This document shows positions 46,668 to 56,055 of a stretch of 64,000 bases of DNA, in pieces. The notes under the pieces were generated by a model. It saw only the letters and a program-made list of their open reading frames with translations, did no database searches and had not been told where the DNA came from. How positions within the stretch are numbered: position 1 is the first letter of the stretch; each line of letters opens with the position of its first letter. Origin of the DNA: an uncultured Lactobacillus sp. (GTDB lineage: Bacteria > Bacillota > Bacilli > Lactobacillales > Lactobacillaceae); assembly GCA_910587695.1 (NCBI GenBank), contig CAJUNC010000001.1, positions 162,660 to 226,659 of the forward strand. The letters run 5' to 3'. The translations under genes were made by a program, and so were the position numbers.

Positions 46668-48377
46668 ATGAGTGATATAAAGATCATTTCACTTGGTGGC
46701 GTACGTGAAAATGCTAAGAATATGTATGCTATTGAAGTGAATGATGATATTTACATCCTAGATTGTGGATTGAAATATCCTGAAAATGAATTATTAGGGA
46801 TCGATATCGTGATTCCTGATTTTGAATATTTACGTCAAAATGCGCGCCGGATCGTCGGGGTGTTTTTGACACATGGACATGCTGATGCGATCGGAGCTTT
46901 ACCATATTTCGTAAGTGAGTTTGATGTACCTGTCTTTGGTTCGGAATTGACGATCGCCTTAGCTAAAATCGCTTGTGAAAATGAAGAGATAGCAAAGAAT
47001 TTTAATGATTTTCATGTTATCAATGAAAAAACAGAGATCGATTTTCCTAGCGCAACTGTTTCGTTTTTCAAAACAACTCATTCGATTCCAGAGAGTCTAG
47101 GGGTCGCACTAAAGACAGATGAAGGAACGATCGTATATACTGGTGATTTCAAGTTTGATCAAACTGCTTCGGCACAATATCAAACTGATCTAGCACGTTT
47201 GGCTGAGATCGGAAACGAGGGCGTTTTAGCGTTACTAAGTGACTCTGCAAATGCGGAAAATCCAAGTGAAACGGTCAATGAACGTGAGATCTATGATTTT
47301 ATCAGTGAGACCTTTGAGTATCGAAAGGGACGGATCATCGTTGCCTGTGTTGCTTCCAATATCTCACGTGTTCAACAAGTTTTGGATGCTGCACAAGCTA
47401 ACGATCGAAAAGTCGCTTTGACTGGGCATGACGTTGAAAAGATCGTTCGGACGGCTTTGAAATTAAATAAACTTCACTTGCCAAGTGATGATATTTTGAT
47501 CCCGATCAAAGATATCAAACGCTATGATGATGATCAGATCGTTATCTTAGAGGCAGGGCGTTCAGGTGAACCATTGAAGTCCTTGCAAAAAATGGCTTTA
47601 AAACGTCATCGTTGCGTTTCGTTGCATGAAGGTGATCTTGTCTTTATCACGACAACGCCATCGCATGCAATGGAGACCAATGTGGCTAAAACACGTGATA
47701 TGATCTATCGTTCTGGGGCTGATGTCAAATCGATCTCAGACGAATTGAATTCTTCTGGTCATGCTAGCAAAAATGACTTACAGTTGATGATGAACTTATT
47801 AAAACCACGATATGTTTTGCCAGTCCAAGGTGAATATCGTTTGTTAGCGGCTAATGCGCATGCAGCCACAGAAGTTGGTATTCCAGCGGAAAATATCTTC
47901 TTGCTAGCAAAAGGAGACGTGGCTGAATATACTCGTGGAAAAATGTTGGTTGCATCGTCGGTCGAAGTCGGTAATACGATGATCGACGGGATCGGAGTAG
48001 GTGACATTGGAAATATCGTGCTTCGTGACCGTAAGATCTTGTCTGAAGATGGGATCTTCATTGCAGTAGTCACGATCGATCGCAAGAAGAAAAAGATCGT
48101 AGACCGACCAAAGATCACATCAAGAGGTTTTGTTTACGTTAAGACAAGTCGAGATCTGATCGCTGAAAGTGCTGATATCATTACTAAAACTGTGCAATCA
48201 AATCTTGACAATAAAGAATTTGATTGGGGACACTTGAAACAAGATGTACGTGAACAGCTCAATCATTTTCTCTATGAGCAAACAAAACGTCATCCCGTTA
48301 TTTTGCCAGTGATCATGGAGATAAATCAATATCATGGGCATGGTAAAAATAAGAATAATAATGATTCGCACAAATAA
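46668..48377 (+). CDS. rnjB: Ribonuclease J2, with an altered metal-site histidine
   Basis: This is the second RNase J paralogue, 569 residues, with the same beta-CASP layout. The metal motif reads THGHADAIGA (His69, His71, Asp73, Ala74), so the second His of the HxHxDH pattern is Ala. The HASGHGG motif of J1 is here SSGHASK. Other ligands (TTHSIPESLG and TGDFKFDQT) remain. In Firmicutes, J2 forms a complex with J1 and is often weakly active, so a structural role is likely. It ends with a terminator at 48395-48428. Confidence 0.93.
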   Translation: MSDIKIISLGGVRENAKNMYAIEVNDDIYILDCGLKYPENELLGIDIVIPDFEYLRQNARRIVGVFLTHGHADAIGALPYFVSEFDVPVFGSELTIALAKIACENEEIAKNFNDFHVINEKTEIDFPSATVSFFKTTHSIPESLGVALKTDEGTIVYTGDFKFDQTASAQYQTDLARLAEIGNEGVLALLSDSANAENPSETVNEREIYDFISETFEYRKGRIIVACVASNISRVQQVLDAAQANDRKVALTGHDVEKIVRTALKLNKLHLPSDDILIPIKDIKRYDDDQIVILEAGRSGEPLKSLQKMALKRHRCVSLHEGDLVFITTTPSHAMETNVAKTRDMIYRSGADVKSISDELNSSGHASKNDLQLMMNLLKPRYVLPVQGEYRLLAANAHAATEVGIPAENIFLLAKGDVAEYTRGKMLVASSVEVGNTMIDGIGVGDIGNIVLRDRKILSEDGIFIAVVTIDRKKKKIVDRPKITSRGFVYVKTSRDLIAESADIITKTVQSNLDNKEFDWGHLKQDVREQLNHFLYEQTKRHPVILPVIMEINQYHGHGKNKNNNDSHK

Positions 48378-48394
48378 TGCGATTTAAATTTATG

Positions 48395-48428
48395 AAGGTT
48401 GTAACAAAAAACATGTTACAGCCTTTTT
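48395..48428 (+). terminator. Terminator of rnjB
   Basis: AAGGTTGTAAC (48395-48405) pairs with GTTACAGCCTT (48415-48425) with one G-U pair, followed by TTTT. Confidence 0.88.
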
Positions 48429-48446
48429 GAATAAGGAAAGTGAACG

Positions 48447-49331
48447 ATGGAACAAGAAGAATTATATAAAACTGGTTGTACTGCTTTAGAAAAGGGTGAT
48501 TTTTTACAGGCTAAGGAATTACTATTACAAGCGTATCAAGCTAAAAAAACATTTAAAGTAAATTATTTGCTCTTTACAGCACTCAAAGAGTTGAGAGATC
48601 ATGAAATGGCAAGTTTATTGGCTGAAGATTATCTGCTAGATTATTTACGAGATGATCAAAAATTGACAGAATATGTAACAGAGATGATCTATGCTGGTAA
48701 GGTCAGAAAGATCGAGATGACCTTAAATTTGATGGGTGGATTTATGTCGGCTAAAGAAAAAGATAACTTCACACGCTTGTTTGACCAAACTTTGGCGACT
48801 GTAAGGACGCAAACTGACGTGGATACTTTGACTAAAAAATTGAAGCATTTAGGTGCGCTCGATATTTTGGAGCAACGCCAAGTTTTTGAAGCTTCGGGAA
48901 GGTTGACTATTGCTGAATTTGTGGAAAGTGTTAGTGCTGATCTAATAGATGAAGATGTACATCCGTTGGTCAGAGCTGCTATCTTAGATGAATTGCGTTA
49001 TCTTGGAAGTGAAAAAGCAGTCACATATCTGTTATTTACGGGGGAAAAACAAGATTTTGTTCCAGGTGATCTAAAGGAATTAGATGATTACGTAATGTAT
49101 CAGCGCTTAGTTGCTTTGCTAGAAGCCGACCCTGAATATGCTGCAGGCCAAAAAGCTCAGATCTTAGCGGAATTAAAATTAAAATTGCAACTGCTTTATC
49201 CAAAATTGACAGCCCCATATGCTGATCCAGAGAAACTTTATGCGGTATTATTAGGAAAATCAGACTTAGAAGCACAAGAAAATGAATTTGCGCAAGCTTT
49301 GGAAAATAGTCTAGCACAGTGGATGGTTTAA
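48447..49331 (+). CDS. TPR-like helical repeat protein, unknown function
   Basis: This 294-residue soluble protein begins with a TPR-like pair (ELYKTGCTALEKGDFLQAKELLLQAYQAKK) and continues as an acidic, Leu-rich, mostly helical protein. No enzymatic motif or signal is seen. AAGGAAAGTG precedes the ATG. A similar gene upstream of tuf is common in lactobacilli (from memory), though co-function is not established, because tuf has its own promoters. Confidence 0.8.
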   Translation: MEQEELYKTGCTALEKGDFLQAKELLLQAYQAKKTFKVNYLLFTALKELRDHEMASLLAEDYLLDYLRDDQKLTEYVTEMIYAGKVRKIEMTLNLMGGFMSAKEKDNFTRLFDQTLATVRTQTDVDTLTKKLKHLGALDILEQRQVFEASGRLTIAEFVESVSADLIDEDVHPLVRAAILDELRYLGSEKAVTYLLFTGEKQDFVPGDLKELDDYVMYQRLVALLEADPEYAAGQKAQILAELKLKLQLLYPKLTAPYADPEKLYAVLLGKSDLEAQENEFAQALENSLAQWMV

Positions 49332-49370
49332 CTAATTTCAAATATTTTTTTAAAAAATTGGATTTTAGTA

Positions 49371-49399
49371 TTTACAAAAATCAATAGTGACTATATAAT
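49371..49399 (+). promoter_or_regulatory. Distal tuf promoter (P1)
   Basis: TTTACA (49371-49376), a 17-base spacer and TATAAT (49394-49399). The only mismatch in the -35 is at the third base. Confidence 0.85.
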
Positions 49400-49443
49400 A
49401 ATTCAAGGTTTTCAGTTTAGAAGGAACCCGAGTAATAAATTGC

Positions 49444-49472
49444 TTGGCATTCTTGACTGAAAGTAGTATAAT
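49444..49472 (+). promoter_or_regulatory. Proximal tuf promoter (P2)
   Basis: TTGGCA (49444-49449), a 17-base spacer and TATAAT (49467-49472). It is located 73 bases downstream of P1 and gives a leader of about 60 bases. Confidence 0.8.
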
Positions 49473-49536
49473 AAAATTTAAAGGATTATCGGCAGGATTG
49501 CAGATTTTCTTTGCAAAATTACAGGAGGTTCTATTA

Positions 49537-50724
49537 ATGGCAAAAGAACATTACGAAAGAACAAAACCCCATGTAAACATCGGTACAATTGGACACGTTG
49601 ACCATGGGAAAACAACTTTAACAGCAGCTATCACAAAGGTTTTATCTGAAAAAGGTTTAGCTCAAGCTGAAGATTACGCTTCTATCGATGCTGCTCCAGA
49701 AGAACGTGAACGTGGTATCACAATCAACACAGCACACGTTGAATACGAAACAGAAGGCCGTCACTACGCACATATCGATGCGCCAGGACACGCTGACTAC
49801 GTTAAGAACATGATCACTGGTGCTGCTCAAATGGACGGTGCTATCTTAGTTGTTGCTGCAACTGATGGTCCTATGCCACAAACACGTGAACACATCTTGC
49901 TTGCTCGCCAAGTTGGTGTTGAATACATCGTTGTATTCTTGAACAAGTGTGACTTGGTTGACGACGAAGAATTATTAGACTTGGTTGAAATGGAAGTTCG
50001 CGACTTATTGAGCGAATACGATTTCCCTGGTGATGATATTCCTGTTATTCGTGGTTCTGCTCTTAAAGCATTGGAAGACGATGAAGATGCTAAGAAGAAG
50101 ATCCTTGAATTGATGGATACAGTTGATGAATACATCCCAACACCAGAACGTCCAACAGACAAGCCATTCTTGATGCCAGTTGAAGACGTATTTACGATCA
50201 CAGGTCGTGGTACTGTTGCTTCTGGTCGTATCGATCGTGGTATCGTTAAAGTCGGCGATGAAGTTGAAATCGTTGGTTTGAAAGACGATGTTCTTAAGAC
50301 AACTGTTACAGGTGTTGAAATGTTCCGTAAGACACTTGACGAAGGTGAAGCTGGTGACAACATCGGTGCATTGCTTCGTGGTGTTGACCGTACACAAATC
50401 GAACGTGGTCAAGTTCTTGCAAAACCAGGTTCGATCCAAACACACAAGAAGTTCAAGGGTGAAGTTTACGTCTTGACAAAAGAAGAAGGTGGCCGTCATA
50501 CTCCATTCTTCTCAAACTACCGTCCACAATTCTATTTCCACACAACAGACGTTACAGGTGTTATCGAATTGCCTGAAGGTGTAGAAATGGTTATGCCTGG
50601 CGATAACGTAACATTCTCCGTTGAATTGATCGCTCCAGTTGCTATCGAAAAAGGTCTTAAATTCACAGTTCGTGAAGGTGGCCGTACAGTTGGTGCTGGT
50701 GTCGTTTCTGAAATCGACGACTAA
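49537..50724 (+). CDS. tuf: Elongation factor Tu
   Basis: EF-Tu brings aminoacyl-tRNA to the ribosome. The 395 residues carry [10 protein letters not shown] (G1), DAPGHADYV (G3) and NKCDLVDD (G4), and the three-domain EF-Tu architecture is intact. The start ATG at 49537 follows AGGAGG; the upstream extension of the frame covers the P2 promoter and is not translated. Codon use is strongly biased (CGT, GAA, GTT), unlike its neighbours and as expected for the most abundant protein. Confidence 0.98.
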   Translation: MAKEHYERTKPHVNIGTIGHVDHGKTTLTAAITKVLSEKGLAQAEDYASIDAAPEERERGITINTAHVEYETEGRHYAHIDAPGHADYVKNMITGAAQMDGAILVVAATDGPMPQTREHILLARQVGVEYIVVFLNKCDLVDDEELLDLVEMEVRDLLSEYDFPGDDIPVIRGSALKALEDDEDAKKKILELMDTVDEYIPTPERPTDKPFLMPVEDVFTITGRGTVASGRIDRGIVKVGDEVEIVGLKDDVLKTTVTGVEMFRKTLDEGEAGDNIGALLRGVDRTQIERGQVLAKPGSIQTHKKFKGEVYVLTKEEGGRHTPFFSNYRPQFYFHTTDVTGVIELPEGVEMVMPGDNVTFSVELIAPVAIEKGLKFTVREGGRTVGAGVVSEIDD

Positions 50725-50744
50725 TATTCTTTTGAATATTGAAG

Positions 50745-50773
50745 AAGGCTTGGGGTTATCCCAAGCCTTTTTT
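50745..50773 (+). terminator. Terminator of tuf
   Basis: AAGGCTTGGG (50745-50754) pairs with CCCAAGCCTT (50760-50769), then T. A smaller hairpin AATATTC/GAATATT (50723-50740) sits over the stop codon. Confidence 0.95.
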
Positions 50774-50800
50774 GTCTAAAAAATCGACTTTTTGTACTAT
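50772..50800 (+). promoter_or_regulatory. Possible promoter of tig
   Basis: TTGTCT (50772-50777), a 17-base spacer and TACTAT (50795-50800). A perfect 15-base palindrome CTAAGTTAAACTTAG follows at 50823-50837 and could be an operator or a small RNA hairpin. Confidence 0.5.
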
Positions 50801-50892
50801 AAACATTTACATTTAAAGCTTTCTAAGTTAAACTTAGTTAGTATGCAATTACTCAGTAAATTGTACAAACTATTTTACTCGGAGGGAAAATA

Positions 50893-52179
50893 ATGTCTGT
50901 AAAATGGGAAAAAGAAGAAGGTACAAACAATGGTAAGTTGACCTTTGAAATCGAACCTGCAAAAATCAAGGAAGGTTTAGACACAGCATTTAACCGTGTC
51001 AAGAAAACTTTAAACGTGCCTGGCTTCCGTAAGGGTAAGGTTCCTCGTCAGATCTTTAACAAAATGTTTGGCGAAGAATCACTTTACCAAGATGCTTTGA
51101 ACGCTGTATTACCTGAAGCTTATGCTAATGCTGTAGCAGAATCAAACATCAAGCCAGTAGCACAACCAGAGATCGACGTTGAATCAATGGAAAAAGATTC
51201 TACATGGGTCTTGACTGCTAAAGTTACGGTCGAACCAGAAGTTAAATTGGGTCAATACAAAGATCTTGAAGTTAAAGCACAATCAACAGAAGTTACTGAA
51301 AAAGAAGTTGATGCTGAAATCAAGAAATTACAAGAACAACAAGCTGAATTAGTGTTGAAAGAAGATCAACCAGCTGCTGAAGGTGACACAGTTGTTATCG
51401 ACTTTGAAGGTAAAGTTGACGGTGTTGCTTTTGATGGTGGCAAGGGTGAAAACTACTCTCTTGAACTTGGCTCAAACACATTTATCCCAGGTTTTGAAGA
51501 ACAATTAGTTGGTCATAAAGCTGGTGAAACAGTGGAAGTTAACGTAACGTTCCCAGAAGAATACCATGCTGAAGATCTTAAGGGTAAAGATGCAGTCTTT
51601 GAAACAACGATCCACGAAGTTAAGACTAAAGAATTACCTGAACTTGACGATGAATTTGCTAAAGACGTTGACGAAGAAGTTGATACTTTAGTTGAATTGA
51701 AAGCTAAGACACGTGAACGTCTTGAAGCACAAAAACAAAACGCTGCAAAAGAAGCTATCCAAGAAGAAGTTATCGATAAAGCAGTTGAAAATGCTGAAAT
51801 CGGTGAGATCCCAGGTGCAATGATCGAAGAAGATGTACACCGTCAAATGGATCAATACTTAGCTGGTTTGCAACAACAAGGTATCAGTGCTGATATGTAC
51901 TACAAACTCACAGGTTCTTCTGAAGAAGACTTGCACAAGCAATTTGAAAGTGGTGCACAAAAGCGTGTTAAGACAAACCTTGTCTTAGAAGCTATCGTAG
52001 CTGCTGAAGACATCAAAGCTTCTGAAGAAGAGATCGATGCAGAGATCAAAGAATTAGCTGCACAATACGGCATGGAAGAAGCTGCAGTTCGTTCAGCTCT
52101 TTCAGATGACATGTTGAATCATGACATTGCTATCAGAAAAGTCGTTAAAGAAATGACAGATTCTGCAAAACAAGTTTAA
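50893..52179 (+). CDS. tig: Trigger factor
   Basis: Trigger factor is the ribosome-bound chaperone and prolyl isomerase. The 428 residues show the ribosome-binding signature in [16 protein letters not shown] (about 45-60), a central FKBP-type domain (about 160-245, [17 protein letters not shown]), and the helical C-terminal chaperone arms. GGAGG precedes the ATG. It lies just upstream of clpX, the usual pairing. Codon bias is strong, as in tuf. Confidence 0.97.
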   Translation: MSVKWEKEEGTNNGKLTFEIEPAKIKEGLDTAFNRVKKTLNVPGFRKGKVPRQIFNKMFGEESLYQDALNAVLPEAYANAVAESNIKPVAQPEIDVESMEKDSTWVLTAKVTVEPEVKLGQYKDLEVKAQSTEVTEKEVDAEIKKLQEQQAELVLKEDQPAAEGDTVVIDFEGKVDGVAFDGGKGENYSLELGSNTFIPGFEEQLVGHKAGETVEVNVTFPEEYHAEDLKGKDAVFETTIHEVKTKELPELDDEFAKDVDEEVDTLVELKAKTRERLEAQKQNAAKEAIQEEVIDKAVENAEIGEIPGAMIEEDVHRQMDQYLAGLQQQGISADMYYKLTGSSEEDLHKQFESGAQKRVKTNLVLEAIVAAEDIKASEEEIDAEIKELAAQYGMEEAAVRSALSDDMLNHDIAIRKVVKEMTDSAKQV

Positions 52180-52213
52180 TACTTGAGTGACAATATCAAT
52201 TTAATCTTGTGAT

Positions 52214-52257
52214 TTTAGGGATCGCAGCGGAATTTATCTGTTGCGATCCCTAAATTT
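52214..52257 (+). terminator. Hairpin terminator after tig
   Basis: TTTAGGGATCGCA (52214-52226) pairs perfectly with TGCGATCCCTAAA (52242-52254), followed by TTTATC. Confidence 0.8.
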
Positions 52258-52348
52258 ATCCATTCACCTGATAAATAAAAAGTAAGTATTAGTTTTTAGT
52301 AGCAATGTCTGATAGAATATAAGTAATTATTAGATAAAGGTGATTTAG

Positions 52349-53584
52349 ATGTACGAAAATACAGATCCAAACGAACCCGCAGTTTGCTCTTTTTGTGGCA
52401 AATCTGAGCGGCAAGTTAAAAGTATGATCTCGGGCCCTGGCGTGTATATATGTAATGAATGCGTCGAATTAGCCCAAACGATCATCAACGAAGAAAATAA
52501 AGCTAATGTCAAAGATGAATTTACTGATGTACCGACACCAAAAGAGATCGTTGATATTTTAAATCAATATGTTATCGGACAAGAACAGGCTAAAAAGACT
52601 TTGGCAGTAGCGGTGTATAACCACTATAAGCGGATCAATGCTTCATTTGACACTGCTGACGATGATACGGAATTACAAAAGAGCAATATTTGTCTTGTAG
52701 GGCCTACTGGTTCAGGTAAGACATTTTTAGCACAAAGCTTAGCTAAGATCTTAAATGTCCCATTTACGATCGCTGATGCTACGACATTGACAGAAGCGGG
52801 CTATGTTGGTGAAGACGTTGAAAATATCTTGTTGAAGCTTTTGCAAAATGCAGATTATGACGTTGAACGGGCTCAAAGAGGGATCGTTTATATTGATGAG
52901 ATCGATAAGATAGCTAAGAAGAGTGAAAATGTCTCGATCACCCGTGATGTTTCGGGTGAGGGCGTTCAACAATCACTCTTGAAGATATTGGAAGGGACAG
53001 TTGCTAATGTTCCACCACAAGGGGGCAGAAAGCATCCACAACAAGAATTTATCCAAATCGATACAACAAATATCTTGTTTATCGTAGGCGGGGCTTTTGA
53101 CGGTATCGAAACTATTGTTAAGAACCGTTTAGGAGATAAGACGATCGGTTTTGGCGCTGATAGCAAGCAAAACTATGATGAATCTAAGAGCATTATGCAA
53201 CAGATCATTCCTGAAGACCTCTTGAAATTTGGCTTGATCCCAGAATTTATCGGACGTTTGCCGATCTTGACGGCACTTGAAAAGCTTTCTGAAGATGATC
53301 TAGTTCGGATCTTGACTGAACCTAAGAATGCTTTAGTCAAGCAATACAGCAAGTTACTTGAATTTGACGGGGTAAAACTCGAATTTGAAGAAGATGCTTT
53401 ACGTGAAGTTGCTCACTTAGCGATCGAACGTAATACGGGAGCACGTGGTTTGCGCTCGATCATTGAAGCTACGATGCGTGATATCATGTTTGAGGTCCCA
53501 AGTAATAAAGAGATCGAAAAAGTTATCATTTCAAAAGATACAGTTTTAGGTGAAGCAGAACCTACCTTAGTGATGAAAGCCTAA
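52349..53584 (+). CDS. clpX: ClpX, ATPase subunit of the ClpXP protease
   Basis: ClpX unfolds substrates and feeds them to ClpP. The 411 residues have the N-terminal C4 zinc finger (Cys13, Cys16, Cys35, Cys38), Walker A GPTGSGKT (about 118-125), Walker [11 protein letters not shown] (about 180) and the pore loop region [16 protein letters not shown] precedes the ATG. No CtsR or CIRCE operator was found in the 170 bases upstream, so it is probably not under class I or III heat-shock control. Confidence 0.97.
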   Translation: MYENTDPNEPAVCSFCGKSERQVKSMISGPGVYICNECVELAQTIINEENKANVKDEFTDVPTPKEIVDILNQYVIGQEQAKKTLAVAVYNHYKRINASFDTADDDTELQKSNICLVGPTGSGKTFLAQSLAKILNVPFTIADATTLTEAGYVGEDVENILLKLLQNADYDVERAQRGIVYIDEIDKIAKKSENVSITRDVSGEGVQQSLLKILEGTVANVPPQGGRKHPQQEFIQIDTTNILFIVGGAFDGIETIVKNRLGDKTIGFGADSKQNYDESKSIMQQIIPEDLLKFGLIPEFIGRLPILTALEKLSEDDLVRILTEPKNALVKQYSKLLEFDGVKLEFEEDALREVAHLAIERNTGARGLRSIIEATMRDIMFEVPSNKEIEKVIISKDTVLGEAEPTLVMKA

Positions 53585-53619
53585 TTTTTAGTAAGCGTCT
53601 TTAAAATCTTAGGCAATTT

Positions 53620-53628
53620 TGGTAAAAT
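53620..53628 (+). promoter_or_regulatory. Extended -10 promoter of gnd
   Basis: TGGTAAAAT at 53620-53628 fits an extended -10, about 30 bases before the gnd start. The -35 (TTTAAA at 53600-53605) is poor. Confidence 0.5.
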
Positions 53629-53658
53629 TAAGTGCAGTAGGAATTTTAGGAGGTTAAG

Positions 53659-55089
53659 TTGGATATGAGTAAAGCACAAATCGGTGTTGTCGGTATGGCT
53701 GTTATGGGTAAGAACTTGGCTTTGAATATCGAAAGTCGTGGCTATAAAGTTGCGATCTTTAATCGTACTGGTTCAAAGACTGAGCAAGTTGTTGCCGATC
53801 ATCCAGATAAAAATTTAGTTCCAAGTTATACGATCAAAGACTTTGTTGATTCATTAGAAAAACCACGTCGGATCATTTTGATGGTCAAGGCTGGTGCGCC
53901 AACAGATGCAACGATCAAGAGTCTCTTACCTTACCTTGATAAAGGCGATGTTTTGATCGATGGTGGGAATACTTTCTTTGAAGACACCATGCGTCGTAAC
54001 GCTGAATTAGATAATTCAGGGATCAACTTTATCGGTATGGGTGTTTCTGGTGGTGAAAAGGGTGCCTTAGAAGGTCCTTCATTGATGCCAGGTGGACAAA
54101 AAGAAGCATATGATCTTGTGGCGCCTATTTTAGATCAGATCGCTGCTAAGGCGGATGATGGTGAAGCATGTGTAACTTATATTGGACCTAATGGGGCTGG
54201 TCATTACGTTAAGATGGTCCACAATGGGATCGAATACGGTGATATGGAACTTATCGCTGAAAGTTATAACTTATTGCGTAACTTGCTAGGTCTTTCAGTT
54301 GATGAGATCGCTGATATCTTCCATGAATGGAAAAATGGTGAGCTTGATAGCTACTTGATCGATATTACAGCTGATATTTTGACTCGTAAAGATGATGAAG
54401 GTACTGATAAACCGATCGTTGATGTGATCTTAGATCGTGCGGGCAATAAGGGAACTGGTAAGTGGAGTTCACAAAGCGCCCTTGAATTGGGGGTCCCACA
54501 ATCATTGATCACCGAATCTGTTTACGCACGTTATATCTCTGCTCTTAAAGATGAACGCGTAGAAGCAAGTGAAGTTTTAGCTAAACCAAAAGCATTTGAT
54601 GCTAAAAAGCTTGATAAAAAAGAAATTGTTGAAAAGATCCGCCAAGCGCTTTACTTTAGCAAGATCGTCAGCTATGCTCAAGGATTTGAACAAATGCGCT
54701 TTGCCTCTGAAAAATATGACTGGAATTTGGATTATGGCTCTTTAGCTAAGATCTGGCGTGAAGGTTGTATCATTCGGGCACAATTTTTGCAAAAGATCAC
54801 AGATGCATTTGATAAGGAACCAGAATTGAAGAACTTGATGCTTGATCCATACTTTACTGAGGTCACAGCTAAGTATCAAGCTGCGGTCAGAGAAGTAGCT
54901 GCTTTAGCTATTCAAGCGGGGGTACCTTGCCCAGGCTTTACTAGTGCAATTACTTACTACGATCAATATCGGTCAGCTGTTTTACCAGCAAACTTGATCC
55001 AAGCACAACGTGATTACTTTGGGGCACATACTTATGAACGTGTCGACAAAGAAGGTAATTACCACTACGAATGGTATCACGAAGAATAA
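53659..55089 (+). CDS. gnd: 6-phosphogluconate dehydrogenase, decarboxylating
   Basis: Gnd oxidises 6-phosphogluconate to ribulose 5-phosphate and CO2, making NADPH. The 476 residues have the Rossmann loop [16 protein letters not shown], the NRTGSK cofactor-binding segment, the signature of the [19 protein letters not shown] substrate loop, and the catalytic Lys in the [20 protein letters not shown] block. Start could be TTG 53659 or ATG 53665 behind AGGAGG (53648-53653). It is flanked by a promoter and a terminator, so it is likely monocistronic. Confidence 0.96.
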   Translation: MDMSKAQIGVVGMAVMGKNLALNIESRGYKVAIFNRTGSKTEQVVADHPDKNLVPSYTIKDFVDSLEKPRRIILMVKAGAPTDATIKSLLPYLDKGDVLIDGGNTFFEDTMRRNAELDNSGINFIGMGVSGGEKGALEGPSLMPGGQKEAYDLVAPILDQIAAKADDGEACVTYIGPNGAGHYVKMVHNGIEYGDMELIAESYNLLRNLLGLSVDEIADIFHEWKNGELDSYLIDITADILTRKDDEGTDKPIVDVILDRAGNKGTGKWSSQSALELGVPQSLITESVYARYISALKDERVEASEVLAKPKAFDAKKLDKKEIVEKIRQALYFSKIVSYAQGFEQMRFASEKYDWNLDYGSLAKIWREGCIIRAQFLQKITDAFDKEPELKNLMLDPYFTEVTAKYQAAVREVAALAIQAGVPCPGFTSAITYYDQYRSAVLPANLIQAQRDYFGAHTYERVDKEGNYHYEWYHEE

Positions 55090-55099
55090 ACTAGTCAGC

Positions 55100-55134
55100 A
55101 AAAGGGGGTACGGATTGAGCGTATCCCCTTTTTT
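55100..55134 (+). terminator. Terminator of gnd
   Basis: AAAAGGGGGTACG pairs with CGTATCCCCTTTT with one G-U pair (55100-55132), and T runs on. Confidence 0.93.
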
Positions 55135-55220
55135 AGGCAAAAAATCAAGCATGATTATTACCTAAAAAATTATAATTAAATATCCAAATTTAATGCTGGG
55201 TGGCAAGATAATAAGAAGTA

Positions 55221-55229
55221 TGCTATAAT
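55221..55229 (+). promoter_or_regulatory. Extended -10 promoter of the two-component operon
   Basis: TGCTATAAT at 55221-55229 is a consensus extended -10. The leader of about 110 bases is AT-rich and contains an ATTGAT/ATCAAT inverted repeat near 55263-55277. Confidence 0.6.
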
Positions 55230-55348
55230 TAATCTTTCTTAAGGTAAAATTAATGTATACTTATTGATGACATCAATGTTAGAATTAAGTATGTTATCAT
55301 TAAATAAATAATAAAAAATTTAACAACAAGATTTAGGAGTGTGGAATA

Positions 55349-56035
55349 ATGAGTAAGATACTTATCATCGAAGACGAAGAAAATTTGGCTCATTTCGTTG
55401 AACTTGAATTAAAGCATGAAGGATATGAAACTTATGCTTGTGAGAGTGGTCGGACTGGTTTAGAAGTAGCTTTGAGCGAAGAATGGGATGCCATCTTACT
55501 TGATTTGATGCTTCCTGACTTGAATGGTCTTGAAGTATGCCGTCGTGTACGCCAAGTTAAAAACACCCCAATTATCATGATGACAGCTCGTGATTCTGTG
55601 ATCGACCGTGTATCTGGTTTAGATCATGGAGCAGACGATTATGTGATCAAGCCATTTGCGATCGAAGAATTATTAGCTCGTTTACGTGCAGTGTTGCGTC
55701 GAGTTGATCTTGAAAGTGAATATAATTCATCTAAGCAAACAACCGTAAGTTATCGTGATCTTGTGATCGAAAAAGAAAATCGTGTTGTACGTCGTGGTGA
55801 TGAGATCATTGAATTGACAAAGCGTGAATATGAATTGTTATTGACATTGATGGAAAATGTCAATGTAGTTTTAGCCCGTGATGTGTTATTAAAAGAAGTT
55901 TGGGGTTATGAATCACAGATCGAAACCAATGTTGTGGATGTTTATATTCGCTACTTACGTAATAAGATCGATCGTCCAGGTGAAGATAGCTATATCCAAA
56001 CTGTACGTGGAACCGGCTATGTAATGCGTTCCTAA
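55349..56035 (+). CDS. arlR: OmpR-type response regulator (ArlR/CsrR-like)
   Basis: The 228-residue protein has a receiver domain with acidic pocket IIEDEEN, the phospho-acceptor Asp52 in LLDLMLPD, the TARD switch and Lys in YVIKPFAIEEL, followed by an OmpR winged-helix DNA-binding domain (about 128-226, ending RGTGYVM). It resembles ArlR of staphylococci and CsrR/CovR of streptococci. It regulates an unknown set of genes. GGAGTG precedes the ATG; the kinase gene overlaps its stop. The exact orthologue name is less certain than the class. Confidence 0.9.
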   Translation: MSKILIIEDEENLAHFVELELKHEGYETYACESGRTGLEVALSEEWDAILLDLMLPDLNGLEVCRRVRQVKNTPIIMMTARDSVIDRVSGLDHGADDYVIKPFAIEELLARLRAVLRRVDLESEYNSSKQTTVSYRDLVIEKENRVVRRGDEIIELTKREYELLLTLMENVNVVLARDVLLKEVWGYESQIETNVVDVYIRYLRNKIDRPGEDSYIQTVRGTGYVMRS

Positions 56036-56055
56036 TGTGTATTCGAAAGGCTATT

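Noticed and set aside
49827..50363. Open frame of 178 codons antisense to tuf
   Set aside because: It mirrors the strong codon bias of tuf, has low-complexity Ser/Thr-rich content, no ribosome binding site and no recognisable domain.
50005..50499. Second long antisense frame over tuf
   Set aside because: It is Cys-, Phe- and Thr-rich without a start context, a typical reverse-frame artefact of a codon-biased gene.
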